Source: an uncultured Clostridia bacterium | GTDB lineage: Bacteria; Bacillota; Clostridia; Oscillospirales; Acutalibacteraceae | Assembly: GCA_947168445.1 (NCBI GenBank) | Contig: CAMVLW010000008.1 | Location: 1 to 60,738 of the forward strand | Direction of reading: 5' to 3' | Length of the DNA stretch: 60,738 bases | Shown: in pieces, positions 46,808 through 55,462 of the stretch | Position numbering within the stretch: position 1 is the first letter of the stretch | How the letters are laid out: the number at the start of each line of letters is the position of its first letter | Program-made: the position numbers and the translations under genes | The notes under the pieces: model-generated | The model's input: the letters and a program-made list of their open reading frames with translations, nothing else | Database searches by the model: none | What the model was told of the DNA's origin: nothing

Positions 46808-47965
46808 ATGAATATACTGATTTTTTCCGCTTCTACGGGAGGCGGTCACAAGCGTGCGGCTGCCGCCTTGCAGGACAGCTTCAGCCGCCGCAATCCCGAC
46901 ATTCACGTTGAGGTGGTGGACGGACTGCGCGCTATCGGTGAGTTCTACAACAAAACCGTGGTGAGCGGCTATTATTTCCTCGTAAAAAACACCCCGAAGA
47001 TTTACGGCGAGCTGTATGACATTGCCGACCAGCCCACGCCGCTTTATAAGGCGCTGATGACCTCAAACGCCTCAATGTCAAACCGCCTGCTCAAAATAAT
47101 CGAAAAACACAAGCCCAACGTGATTATCATGTGCCATCCGTTCATCACGGCAATGGTGTCCAAGCTGAAGGGACAGGGCGAGTTGAAGGACGTCAAGGCG
47201 ATTGCGCTGATTACCGACTATGACGCGCACCGCACCTATGTGGCGCCCTACATTGACGCCTATGTGCTGGCGGAGCCGCAGATGGCACCCAAGCTGATTG
47301 AGGAATACGGCGTTGACGAAAGCATTATCTATCCGCTGGGTATTCCGACCTTTGAAAAGTTCAACATTCCCGGCGCAAAGGAGGACATTTGCCGCCGCGA
47401 AGGACTTGACCCCAACAAAAAGACCGTTTTGCTGATGGCTGGCTCCTTCGGCGTGACTGCCGTGCTCGATTTTTATGAAGCGCTGGCAAAGGCGGCGCCC
47501 GAATTGCAGCTGATTGTGATTACCGGAAGAAACGGCAGGCTGCTGGAAAAGCTCGACGAGACAGTGGACGAAATCGGCGCGCGTAACCGCACCAAGCTGC
47601 TGTTTTTCGTCAACAATGTTGAGGACTACATGCATGTGTCCGACTTGATTGTCACCAAGCCCGGCGGACTGACGATTACCGAAAGCCTTGCCTGCCATTT
47701 GCCGATGGCGATTTACAGCGCCTTCCCCGGTCAGGAGCAATACAACGTCAACTTCCTGCTCAAGCAAAATGCCGCCATCAGCGTTGACAAAGAAACCGGC
47801 GCGCAGGAAATCGCGGCGCTGCTGAACAATCCCGAAAAGCTCGCGGAAATGCGCGAGAACTGCAAGCGCCTTGCACGCCCCAACGCGGCAAAGGATATGT
47901 ATGACCTCGCAATGGAGCTGAGCGGTCACCCTGTCAATAAAGAAAAAGAGGAAACCGCCGAATGA
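46808..47965 (+). CDS. UgtP/MGDG-synthase-like glycosyltransferase, 385 aa
   Basis: GT-B glycosyltransferase of family 28, similar to processive diacylglycerol glucosyltransferase (UgtP) and MGDG synthase. The N-terminal ILIFSASTGGGHKRAAAALQ is the lipid-acceptor loop signature; residues about 195-365 form the sugar-nucleotide domain with KPGGLTITESLACHLPMAIY and P-G-Q-E. It should make glycolipids that anchor lipoteichoic acid or adjust the membrane, but the exact sugar is not evident. ATG at 46808 with AAGGAG. Overlaps the serpin-like gene by 4 nt (ATGA). Confidence 0.92.
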   Translation: MNILIFSASTGGGHKRAAAALQDSFSRRNPDIHVEVVDGLRAIGEFYNKTVVSGYYFLVKNTPKIYGELYDIADQPTPLYKALMTSNASMSNRLLKIIEKHKPNVIIMCHPFITAMVSKLKGQGELKDVKAIALITDYDAHRTYVAPYIDAYVLAEPQMAPKLIEEYGVDESIIYPLGIPTFEKFNIPGAKEDICRREGLDPNKKTVLLMAGSFGVTAVLDFYEALAKAAPELQLIVITGRNGRLLEKLDETVDEIGARNRTKLLFFVNNVEDYMHVSDLIVTKPGGLTITESLACHLPMAIYSAFPGQEQYNVNFLLKQNAAISVDKETGAQEIAALLNNPEKLAEMRENCKRLARPNAAKDMYDLAMELSGHPVNKEKEETAE

Positions 47966-49209
47966 GGCGGCAGATTTCGGCGGCGCTTGCCGGCGTTTTC
48001 TGTCTGCTGACGCTTGCCGCCTGCGGGAATCCCGCGGAATTTTCGGACGGCGAACGGCTTTTGAGCAGCTACGAGCGCAAAAACAGCGCCGACGTCAACT
48101 ACAACTATTCCGACGGCGCGCAGGAACCGCCGAACAGCTATAACACCTATCTCAGCGGCGCGAAAACGCTGGCGCTCAAGCAGCTTCGCGCGCGTTATGA
48201 GGCGGGCAAGAGCTTTGTCTTTTCCCCTGCCGCCACCGCGCTGCAGCTCGGTATGCTGGCAAACGCCGTTTCTTCCGACGCACGGCAGGAGATTCTTCTC
48301 TCGCTGGGCGGGATTTCCATTGACGACCTCAACGCCTGCTCCTCTTACTTCAAGAGCCGCATGGAGGGCGTGAGCGCCGACAGGGAAAGCGGCGCTGTCA
48401 AGTTCGGCGGCGCTATGCTGATTGACGGCGGGCTGGACGTGAAATCCTCTTTTTTGCAAACGGCGAAGGAATATTACGATTACGACGTGCTCCGCTTTGA
48501 CTACAGCGGCGAAAATGCCGCGAAAAAGCTGGAAACGTATCTGAAAATAGGCAAAGCGCCCGAATTGCAGGCGGACACCGTTAATTTGATTTCGACCGTT
48601 TCGGTAAAGGACGTGTGGCTGAACGCCTCGGCGGAGGCTCCGGCGGCGGCTTTTGCGGGTGCGGACGGCACAAAGGAGCTGCCCTACTACACCGCCGACG
48701 TCAAGCGGCTGCAATCGAAAAAGGCTGTGGGCGTTTTGCGCTACACGGCGAACAACCCGCTGAAGCTGCTGCTGGTTATGCCGAACGAAGGGGTTTCGCC
48801 GGACGAATACATCAAGGGCTTTGACACAGACGAGCTGACCGCGCTGCTGGAAAGCATGGACGTCACCAAGGACAGCGCGGCGCTGATTCCCGATTTTGAG
48901 ATTGCGGGCGGCGGACAGCTTTCGCTTTCCGAAACGCTGACGAAAAACGGCATGTACTCCCTGTTTACCGACAAAACCAAATTCGCTTCGCTCAGCTACA
49001 CCGACAGCGCGAAGATGGGCGAAATGACAGAAATCACTCCCGGCTTTACGCTCGACAACAACGGCGTGAACCCGCAGAACAGCAAGCCGAAATCCCCGTC
49101 GGTTTCCGTCAGCACCAAGGACACCCTCACCTTCAACCGTCCGTTCCTTTTCCTGCTGCTCGACAACGAATCGGATTTGCCCGTTTTGGCAGGCGCGTTT
49201 TTCGGCTAA
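47962..49209 (+). CDS. Serpin-like lipoprotein, 415 aa
   Basis: Lipobox L-A-A-C-G at Cys21 follows a signal sequence, so the protein should be lipid-anchored. From about residue 60 the serpin fold is visible: KSFVFSPAATALQLGMLANA, and at the end FNRPFLFLLLDNESDLPVLAGAFFG, the serpin C-terminal signature. The reactive-centre hinge (normally E-G-T-E-A-A-A-A-T) is not recognisable; the equivalent region is TPGFTLDNNGVNPQNSKPKS, so it may not be an inhibitor. Translationally coupled to the glycosyltransferase by an ATGA overlap. Confidence 0.88.
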   Translation: MRRQISAALAGVFCLLTLAACGNPAEFSDGERLLSSYERKNSADVNYNYSDGAQEPPNSYNTYLSGAKTLALKQLRARYEAGKSFVFSPAATALQLGMLANAVSSDARQEILLSLGGISIDDLNACSSYFKSRMEGVSADRESGAVKFGGAMLIDGGLDVKSSFLQTAKEYYDYDVLRFDYSGENAAKKLETYLKIGKAPELQADTVNLISTVSVKDVWLNASAEAPAAAFAGADGTKELPYYTADVKRLQSKKAVGVLRYTANNPLKLLLVMPNEGVSPDEYIKGFDTDELTALLESMDVTKDSAALIPDFEIAGGGQLSLSETLTKNGMYSLFTDKTKFASLSYTDSAKMGEMTEITPGFTLDNNGVNPQNSKPKSPSVSVSTKDTLTFNRPFLFLLLDNESDLPVLAGAFFG

Positions 49210-49243
49210 ACGCAGGAACGAACATCATCACATACAACAAATC

Positions 49244-49286
49244 AAAAAGCAGTTAGGAACACAAACCATTCCTAACTGCTTTTTTT
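49244..49286 (+). terminator. Terminator after the serpin-like gene (repeat family copy 2)
   Basis: AAAAAGCAGTTAGGAA and TTCCTAACTGCTTTTTTT pair around CACAAACCA. Near-identical to the hairpin at 50413-50454 and similar to 28238-28274. Confidence 0.8.
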
Positions 49287-49354
49287 CACTTATAGCTTAT
49301 TTATTTTTCGCACACGATGGAAAGTCCGGGAAAAGATAATCTTTGGGTCTGCTT

Positions 49355-49463
49355 GTAGGGGCGAACCCATGTGTTCGCCCGAGCCGCGTTTTCCTATCAA
49401 ACCGTATCTTCAACGGAAATGAACGGTATCCTATCCCGGGCGCACACATTGGTGCGCCCCTAC
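49355..49463. repeat. Inverted-repeat-ended intergenic repeat, about 109 bp (copy 1)
   Basis: Begins GTAGGGGCGAACCCATGTGT and ends GGTGCGCCCCTAC, so GTAGGGGCG/CGCCCCTAC form terminal inverted repeats. The interior is shared with the copy at 49502. In the 49210-49803 gap, only this pair of repeats, two terminators and a promoter are seen. Confidence 0.65.
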
Positions 49464-49501
49464 GACGTCGAAAAAAACGAAACGATACATTATAATAATC
49501 T

Positions 49502-49600
49502 GTAGGGGCGAACCCATGCGTTAGCTGTTCGCCCGAGCCGCACTTTCCTATCAAACCGCATTTGCCGCGGAAACAAATGGCTTCCTATCCCGGGCGACCA
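49502..49600. repeat. Second, right-truncated copy of the 109-bp repeat
   Basis: GTAGGGGCGAACCCATGCG, TTCGCCCGAGCCGC, TTTCCTATCAAACCG and TCCTATCCCGGGCG are all shared with the first copy; the right terminal repeat is replaced by ACCAAAGGCTG. Confidence 0.6.
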
Positions 49601-49670
49601 AAGGCTGTTACTCATAAGAATGATTTATAATCACACATAGAAACAGCCGAATGGGAATCTAAAATACTTC

Positions 49671-49709
49671 GGTCAGCAGTCATCATAGAAACTGCTGACC
49701 GGTTTTTTT
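49671..49709 (+). terminator. Strong terminator with no gene directly before it
   Basis: GGTCAGCAGT and ACTGCTGACC form a perfect 10-bp stem followed by GGTTTTTTT. The nearest upstream gene on this strand ends 460 nt earlier and has its own terminator. Confidence 0.75.
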
Positions 49710-49717
49710 ATAGTATG

Positions 49718-49746
49718 TTGACAAGCTAAAAGTTATTAGCTATAAT
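49718..49746 (+). promoter_or_regulatory. Consensus promoter of the GNAT gene
   Basis: TTGACA (49718-49723), 17 nt, TATAAT (49741-49746). The spacer contains the inverted repeat GCTAA/TTAGC, a possible operator. Confidence 0.82.
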
Positions 49747-49803
49747 AACGCTAAATACTATCGGATAATAATAAAAAGAAAGAAATTTAACGGAGAAATC
49801 AAA

Positions 49804-50352
49804 ATGCAATATCATAAAACTATTCAATTAAAAAACGGAAAAACCTGCGTCCTACGCAACGGAACGGCACAGGACGGACAGGCGGTTCTGGATATCTTTA
49901 TTTTGACGCACGAACAGACAGACAACCTGCTGAGTTATCCGGACGAGGTAACCTTTACCGTGGAGGAAGAGGCGGATTTTTTGCGGAAGAAAGCCGAAAG
50001 TGAGAACGAAATCGAGATTCTCGCTGAAGTTGACGGCAAGATTGCCGGAACAGCAGGAATCGGGCAAAAAAGTCCTAAATTCAAGCTCAGGCACCGCTGC
50101 GAATTTGGAATCAGTATTGATAAACAATATTGGGGTCTCGGTATAGGACGCGCTTTAACCGAAGCCTGTATTAAGTGCGCGCAAATAGCCGGTTATGAAC
50201 AGATTGAGCTGGAGGTAGTTGCCGAAAATGACAGAGCGGTACGGATGTATGAGAGAGCCGGATTTACGGAATACGGCAGGAATCCGCGCGACTTCAAATC
50301 CCGCCTGACAGGTTATCAGGAGGTCATCTATATGAGGAAGGAACTGACATAA
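49804..50352 (+). CDS. GNAT-family N-acetyltransferase, 182 aa
   Basis: Acetyl-CoA dependent acetyltransferase of the RimJ/RimL-like GNAT group. Visible: VDGKIAGTAGI (beta 4), WGLGIGRALTEACIKCAQIA (acetyl-CoA-binding R/Q-x-x-G-x-G/A-like loop), and IELEVVAENDRAVRMYERAG-F, the C-terminal motif. Substrate unknown. CGGAG before the ATG; single gene with a consensus promoter. Confidence 0.92.
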   Translation: MQYHKTIQLKNGKTCVLRNGTAQDGQAVLDIFILTHEQTDNLLSYPDEVTFTVEEEADFLRKKAESENEIEILAEVDGKIAGTAGIGQKSPKFKLRHRCEFGISIDKQYWGLGIGRALTEACIKCAQIAGYEQIELEVVAENDRAVRMYERAGFTEYGRNPRDFKSRLTGYQEVIYMRKELT

Positions 50353-50412
50353 TCGATATTTTATACTATACACAAAGTCTACTTTTTAATGAAGATTGGT
50401 ATAAAACATAGC

Positions 50413-50454
50413 AAAAAGCAGTTAGGAACACAAACCTTTCCTAACTGCTTTTCT
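50413..50454. terminator. Terminator between convergent GNAT and rnfB genes (repeat family copy 3)
   Basis: AAAAAGCAGTTAGGAA and TTTCCTAACTGCTTTTC pair around CACAAACC; A- and T-runs on both sides make it usable in both directions. Confidence 0.75.
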
Positions 50455-50482
50455 TATAACTTATAACTTATAACTTAACTCA

Positions 50483-51295
50483 CTACTGCCGCTTAACGCT
50501 CAAATCCTCCACCTTAATGCACTTTGTTGTGCAGTTTTCGGCGCAGGTGCCGCAGCCGGAGCATTTTTCGTAGTCAATGACGGCGACATTGTCAACAACC
50601 TTAATCGCGCCGTCGGGACAAACCCTTTCGCACTTTTTGCAGCCGATACAGCCCGCCGAGCAAACCTTGCGGGTCACGGCACCCTTGTCGCGGTTGCTGC
50701 ACGCGACAATCACCTTTTTGGTGTCGGGCACCAGCGAAATCAGGTGGTTGGGGCAGGTTTTCACGCAAATGCCGCAGCCGATACAGTCGCAGGTGTAGAC
50801 CTGCGCCACGCCGTCCTTGACAAAAATCGCGTTTTGCGGACACGCCGCCGCACAGTCGCCCAAGCCCAGACAACCATAGGTGCAGCTGCCCTTGCCGCCG
50901 TAGAGCATTTTTGCCGCGGCACAGGTTTCAATGCCGCTGTAAACAACCTTGTCCTTTGTGTGCTGACAATCGCCGGAGCAGTGGACAACCGCCACCTGCT
51001 CTACCACCTCGCCGACCTCAACGCCGAGCACCTCGCCGAGCTGCTTGGCGACGGAGTCCGCGCCGGGAATACAGAGATTCGCGGGGGTGTCGGGATTTTC
51101 GCACAATGCCTTTGCGTAGCCGTCGCAGCCCGCAAAGCCGCACGCGCCGCAGTTGGCGCCCGGCAAGCAATCGCGCACCGCCGGAAAACGCTCGTCCTCC
51201 TTGACCGCCATCACCTTTGAGGCAATCACCAGCACGGCGGCGCAGAGCACGCCGATAATGACTACGGGGATAACCGCAATCAGAATTTCATTCAT
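50483..51295 (-). CDS. rnfB: Rnf complex subunit RnfB
   Basis: The iron-sulfur subunit that takes electrons from ferredoxin in the Rnf ferredoxin:NAD+ oxidoreductase, an ion-pumping membrane complex. 270 aa. N-terminal TM (5-28), the CGACGFAGCDGYAKAL 4Fe-4S site (about 48-63), a further Cys cluster, then two pairs of ferredoxin motifs (C-D-C-I-G-C-G-I-C-V-K-T-C-P; C-S-A-G-C-I-G-C-K-K-C-E-R-V-C-P; C-S-G-C-G-T-C-A-E-N-C). Last gene of rnfCDGEAB. Confidence 0.97.
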   Translation of the reverse strand: MNEILIAVIPVVIIGVLCAAVLVIASKVMAVKEDERFPAVRDCLPGANCGACGFAGCDGYAKALCENPDTPANLCIPGADSVAKQLGEVLGVEVGEVVEQVAVVHCSGDCQHTKDKVVYSGIETCAAAKMLYGGKGSCTYGCLGLGDCAAACPQNAIFVKDGVAQVYTCDCIGCGICVKTCPNHLISLVPDTKKVIVACSNRDKGAVTRKVCSAGCIGCKKCERVCPDGAIKVVDNVAVIDYEKCSGCGTCAENCTTKCIKVEDLSVKRQ

Positions 51296-51310
51296 TTCGC
51301 GTCACCTCCG

Positions 51311-51904
51311 TTAAGCCGCAAACATGTTCTCAATCACGCCGCCGAAGCCCAAGAAGGACAGCGAGGTGATGGAAGCCGCAATCAGCGTGACAGGCAAGCC
51401 CTTGAAGCTCTCGGGAATGTCCGCGCCCTCAATTTTGGAGCGCACGCCGGAGAACATGACCATTGCGAGGAAAAAGCCCAAGCCGCTGCCGAGGGAGTTG
51501 ACCATTGCTTCAAGGAAGGTGTAGCCCTCGTCGATGTTGAGAATGGTAACGCCCAGCACCGCGCAGTTGGTGGTAATCAGCGGAAGATACACGCCCAAGG
51601 ATTGGTGAAGCGAGGGAATGTAGCGCTTGAGCACGATTTCAACCAGCTGCACCAGCGCCGCGATAACCAAGATAAACACAATCGTCTGCAAATAGCCGAG
51701 ATTGTTGGGCGTGAGCAGGAAATACTGAATCGGATACGTCACCGCCGTGGCAATCAGCATGACGAAGATGACCGCCAAGCTCATGCCGGTGGCGGAGTCA
51801 AGCTTTTTGGAAACGCCGAGGAACGGACAAATGCCCAAAAACCGCGAGAGCACGTAGTTGTTGATGAACACCGCGGAGAGCAGAATGATAATCAGTTTTG
51901 TCAT
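51311..51904 (-). CDS. rnfA: Rnf complex subunit RnfA
   Basis: Integral membrane subunit with six TM helices (197 aa) forming the ion channel and Fe-S site with RnfE. Typical N-terminus INNYVLSRFLGICPFLGVSK with the conserved Cys in G-I-C-P-F, and TNCAVLGV. Start overlaps the rnfE stop (ATGA). Confidence 0.97.
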   Translation of the reverse strand: MTKLIIILLSAVFINNYVLSRFLGICPFLGVSKKLDSATGMSLAVIFVMLIATAVTYPIQYFLLTPNNLGYLQTIVFILVIAALVQLVEIVLKRYIPSLHQSLGVYLPLITTNCAVLGVTILNIDEGYTFLEAMVNSLGSGLGFFLAMVMFSGVRSKIEGADIPESFKGLPVTLIAASITSLSFLGFGGVIENMFAA

Positions 51905-52596
51905 TTCGCGCTCACCTCCGCCGTTTCAGCGCCCGCACAGCCGCCGCCCGCTCTGCCGCAAGCCGCCGCCTGCGGACAGCCCGCACAGCCGAATTCCTTC
52001 TTTTTGGGCTTGTGCTTGCCGAATTTATTCACCAGCGCAATCAGGATTCCGAATACAAAGAAGCCGCCCGGCGCCATGGTGAGAATGGAAATTTTGTTGT
52101 CAATCAAGATGGGTATTTCAATGCCCATAAAGGTGCCGTTGCCGAACACCTCGCGAATCGTCGCCATCAGCACCAGCGCCAGCGTAAAGCCCGCGCCCAT
52201 GCCCACCGCGTCAATCGCGGAGTCGAGAACGGTGTTTTTGTTGGCGAACATCTCCGCTCTGCCGAGAATGATACAGTTAACGACAATCAGCGGCAGATAA
52301 ATGCCCAGCGCCTGGTCAAGCGCCGGCGCAAAAGCCTTGACGAGCATTTGCACCATGGTGACAAAGCCCGCGATCAGCACGATATAGCAGGGAATACGCA
52401 CCTTGTCGGGGATAATTTTGCGCAGCGCCGAGATAACGATATTGGAGCAAATCAGCACGATGGTTGCCGCAGCGCCCATGCCCAGCGCGTTTGTGACGCT
52501 GGTGGAGGTGGCAAGGGTCGGGCAGGTGCCCAAAACCAAAACCAGCACCGGGTTTTCTTTAATCAAGCCCTTGGAAAAGTTTTGCAGTTTGTTCAC
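51901..52596 (-). CDS. rnfE: Rnf complex subunit RnfE
   Basis: Six-TM subunit paralogous to RnfA (231 aa): PVLVLVLGTCPTLATSTSVT and VNCIILGRAEMFA. GTG start at 52596 with AAAGGAGG. The C-terminus carries an unusual Cys-rich tail (CAGCPQAAACGRAGGGCAGA), which could bind metal or be disulfide-prone; it is an odd extension for this subunit. Confidence 0.96.
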   Translation of the reverse strand: MNKLQNFSKGLIKENPVLVLVLGTCPTLATSTSVTNALGMGAAATIVLICSNIVISALRKIIPDKVRIPCYIVLIAGFVTMVQMLVKAFAPALDQALGIYLPLIVVNCIILGRAEMFANKNTVLDSAIDAVGMGAGFTLALVLMATIREVFGNGTFMGIEIPILIDNKISILTMAPGGFFVFGILIALVNKFGKHKPKKKEFGCAGCPQAAACGRAGGGCAGAETAEVSAK

Positions 52597-53121
52597 TTAG
52601 TCCGCCTCCTTTACCAATGCATACGCTTCAAACGCGGCGTCTATCGCCTTTTTGTATGCCTTTGAAGAAATGGTTGCGCCCGTCACCGCGTCAACGCTGT
52701 CGTAATCCTCTGCGGTTTTGCCGGCATACTGCTGGCGGTAGGGGCTGTTGTTGTCCACAACGCGCGAGCCGATACCGCTGGTTTCGCTGTGGGAAAGGGT
52801 CTGAACGCTTTCAATCGTGCCGTCCGCCTTAACGCCGCAAATCAGGCTGATTGCGCCGCCGTAGCCCTTGGTGGTGAGCATGAACACATAACCCGTGCCG
52901 TTTGCGGCCGCATAGGCTTCGGTTACGCCTTCGGGAAGCTCCAGCTCCAGCCGCTCAAACGCGTCCGCCTCAGAGAGCACCTCCTGCCGCGCCTTTGCGG
53001 CGGCAGCTTCCTCAGCCGCCTTGATAATCGGAGCGGTGACAGAGTTGATAAAGGCGAGCAGAGCGGTGACAACCAAGCAGATAGAGGCGAGCACCGCAAT
53101 AGGCTTTACAATGTCCTTCAT
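52597..53121 (-). CDS. rnfG: Rnf complex subunit RnfG
   Basis: Membrane-anchored flavoprotein (174 aa) with one N-terminal TM (about 8-28) and an FMN-binding domain; the flavinylation threonine is in DAVTGATISSKAYKKAI. Start overlaps the rnfD stop by one base (TGATG). Confidence 0.96.
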   Translation of the reverse strand: MKDIVKPIAVLASICLVVTALLAFINSVTAPIIKAAEEAAAAKARQEVLSEADAFERLELELPEGVTEAYAAANGTGYVFMLTTKGYGGAISLICGVKADGTIESVQTLSHSETSGIGSRVVDNNSPYRQQYAGKTAEDYDSVDAVTGATISSKAYKKAIDAAFEAYALVKEAD

Positions 53122-54062
53122 CAGTTGTCCACCTCCCCAATGAGCGGCTTTTTGCGCGTCAGTTTTTCAATATAGGGCGTGAGGATATTCATCAGCAGCA
53201 GCGAAAAGCTGACGCCCTCCGGGAAGTTGCCCCAAAAACGGATAAGAATCGTAATCAGTCCGCAGCCCACGCCGAAGATAATCTTGCCCCACTTGGTTGC
53301 GGGAGAAGAAGAATAGTCGGTTGCCATGAAGAACGCCGCAATCATCAAGCCGCCGGAGAGCAGCTGCGCGAGCACGTCCTGTCCGCAGACAAGCGACATC
53401 ACCGCCACGGTGCCGAGAAAGGCAACTGGGGTGTGCCATGTAATCACACCGCGAATCAACAGATAAACGCCGCCGAGAATCAGCGCCAGCGCGCAGGTTT
53501 CGCCCAGACAGCCGCCGGTGTTGCCGAGGAACATGTCCAGATACGACGGCAGGCTTTCGGTTTCGCCCTTTGTCATCAGCGCCAGCGGCGTTGCGCCTGT
53601 GGTCGCGTCGGGCATGAAATTAAACGGCTGCGGAACCGCCCAGTTTGTCAGGGAGCTTGAAAACGCGGTCATCAAAATGATACGCGCGGTTGCGGCAGGG
53701 TTGGCAAAGTTCTGTCCGATACCGCCGAACAGCTGCTTAATCACAACAATCGCGATCACGCTGCCGAGAGCCGCCTGCCACAGCGGAACGCCCACCGGCA
53801 AATTCAGCGCGAGGATAATGCCCGTTACCACCGCCGACAAATCGCCGAGGGTGTTTTCTTTTTTGCAAAGCTTTTCAAAGACCCACTCGGAGAGCATACA
53901 AACCGCCACGCAGTCCGCAATCACCATCAGGCTGCGCAGGCCGAAAATCAAGACGGAGGCAATCATTGCGGGAACAAGCGCGATAATCACGTCCAGCATA
54001 ATCGAGCGCGTGGTGCGCGGGTGGTGAAAATGCGGGGATACCGCGGAAATCATCTGACTCAT
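53121..54062 (-). CDS. rnfD: Rnf complex subunit RnfD
   Basis: Multi-TM subunit (313 aa) with covalently bound FMN; the attachment motif is DATTGATPLALM. Family marks: SPHFHHPRTTRSIMLDVIIA at the start, RIILMTAF in the middle. Start overlaps rnfC by 4 nt (ATGA). Confidence 0.96.
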   Translation of the reverse strand: MSQMISAVSPHFHHPRTTRSIMLDVIIALVPAMIASVLIFGLRSLMVIADCVAVCMLSEWVFEKLCKKENTLGDLSAVVTGIILALNLPVGVPLWQAALGSVIAIVVIKQLFGGIGQNFANPAATARIILMTAFSSSLTNWAVPQPFNFMPDATTGATPLALMTKGETESLPSYLDMFLGNTGGCLGETCALALILGGVYLLIRGVITWHTPVAFLGTVAVMSLVCGQDVLAQLLSGGLMIAAFFMATDYSSSPATKWGKIIFGVGCGLITILIRFWGNFPEGVSFSLLLMNILTPYIEKLTRKKPLIGEVDN

Positions 54063-55381
54063 TTTGCACCCTCCTTTGCCTTTTGCTGCGCCTGATAGTT
54101 GCGCAGCACCGCCTTGGCAAGCTTATTGGTCTGCACCAAATGCCGCTTTGCGGGACAAACATAGGAGCAGCAGCCACATTCCATGCACAAATCGACGCAG
54201 AGGGTCTTTAAATCCTCCGCCTCGCCCTTTTTATACGCCTTTGCAATCGCGCGCGGGTCAAGCCGCAGCGGGCAGTGCGTCAGACAAGCGCCGCAGTTAA
54301 TGCACGCCGTTGTCTTGGGCGGCTGCGCTTCTCTTTCGTCCATTGCGATAATCGCGTTGGTGTTTTTGAGAATCGGCGCGGTTAAGTCCGGCACCGCGAT
54401 ACCCATCATGGGACCGCCGTAGAGCACCTTGGCGGGCTCTGATTTGAAGCCGCCCGCGCTTTCGAGCACGTCCGCAATAGAAGCGCCGATGGGCGCAATC
54501 ACGTTCTTCGGCTCCTTCACCGCCGAGCCGTCAACCGTCAGGCATTTTTCGACCAGCGGCATACCGGTTTCCACATACTTTGCGATAAAGGCGAGCGTGG
54601 TGACGTTGAGCACCACCACATGCACATCAAGCGGCAGCCCGCCCTGCGGAATCAGCCGCCCGGTGGTGTTATACACCAGCACCTTTTCACCGCCCTGCGG
54701 ATACATGGGCGGCAGCACATGCACCTCAACGCCCTCGGTTTGCGAGGCAACCGCCTGTGCCTTGGCGATTGCCTCCGGCTTGTTGCCCTCGATACCGATA
54801 ATATAGCGCTTGACGTTTAGGTACTTTTTCAGCAGCGCAATGCCGCTGAACACGTCGTCGGTGCGGTCAAGCAGCGTGCGGGTGTCCGAGGTGATGTACG
54901 GCTCGCACTCGGCGGCGTTGATCACCACGGTGTCAACGGCTTTTTCGTCGTTGTTAAAGCTGAACTTCACAAAGGTCGGAAAGCCCGCTCCGCCCAAGCC
55001 GACCGAGCCGCTCTGACGCACCGCGTCGATAAAGCTTTTCAAATCGTGCACGTCGGGCGGCGCAACGGTTTCGCTGACCGTTTGCAATCCGTCGGTTTCA
55101 ATCACCACACAGGCGACCTTTGCGCCCATTGCGGTCATCATTTCGTCAATCTTTTGCACCTTGCCCGAAACACTGGAATGAACCGGCGCGGAAATGTATC
55201 CGTCCGCCTCGGCGATCAGCTGTCCCACCTTCACCTCGTCGCCGCGCTTGACAATGGGCTTTGCGGGTCTGCCGATGTGCATTGCCATTGGGATTGTCAC
55301 GGTTTTGGGAACCGGAATCCGCACAGGCGGCATTTGCGCCGTGTGTTTCTTGTGAGGTACTCTAATACCCTTTAATTTCAT
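54059..55381 (-). CDS. rnfC: Rnf complex subunit RnfC
   Basis: Peripheral NAD(H)- and FMN-binding subunit (440 aa), similar to the NuoF 51-kDa protein: GLGGAGFPTFVKF, NAAECEPYITSDTR, then two 4Fe-4S ferredoxin motifs (C-I-N-C-G-A-C-L-T-H-C-P and C-M-E-C-G-C-C-S-Y-V-C-P). First gene of the operon; GGAGG site 6 nt from the ATG. Promoter at 55434-55462. Confidence 0.97.
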   Translation of the reverse strand: MKLKGIRVPHKKHTAQMPPVRIPVPKTVTIPMAMHIGRPAKPIVKRGDEVKVGQLIAEADGYISAPVHSSVSGKVQKIDEMMTAMGAKVACVVIETDGLQTVSETVAPPDVHDLKSFIDAVRQSGSVGLGGAGFPTFVKFSFNNDEKAVDTVVINAAECEPYITSDTRTLLDRTDDVFSGIALLKKYLNVKRYIIGIEGNKPEAIAKAQAVASQTEGVEVHVLPPMYPQGGEKVLVYNTTGRLIPQGGLPLDVHVVVLNVTTLAFIAKYVETGMPLVEKCLTVDGSAVKEPKNVIAPIGASIADVLESAGGFKSEPAKVLYGGPMMGIAVPDLTAPILKNTNAIIAMDEREAQPPKTTACINCGACLTHCPLRLDPRAIAKAYKKGEAEDLKTLCVDLCMECGCCSYVCPAKRHLVQTNKLAKAVLRNYQAQQKAKEGAK

Positions 55382-55410
55382 AATTTTCCTCCGAATTCAG
55401 AATCGGCAAA

Positions 55411-55426
55411 TATGCGCCTTCGCATA
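55411..55426 (-). other. Small hairpin in the rnf 5' leader
   Basis: TATGCG and CGCATA pair around a four-base loop about 30 nt before rnfC. May affect translation or mRNA stability. Confidence 0.35.
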
Positions 55427-55433
55427 CATCTTT

Positions 55434-55462
55434 ATTGTACCATATATTTTTTATTACGCCAA
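55434..55462 (-). promoter_or_regulatory. rnfC: Promoter of the rnf operon
   Basis: On the - strand TTGGCG (55462-55457), 17 nt, TACAAT (55439-55434). Confidence 0.7.
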
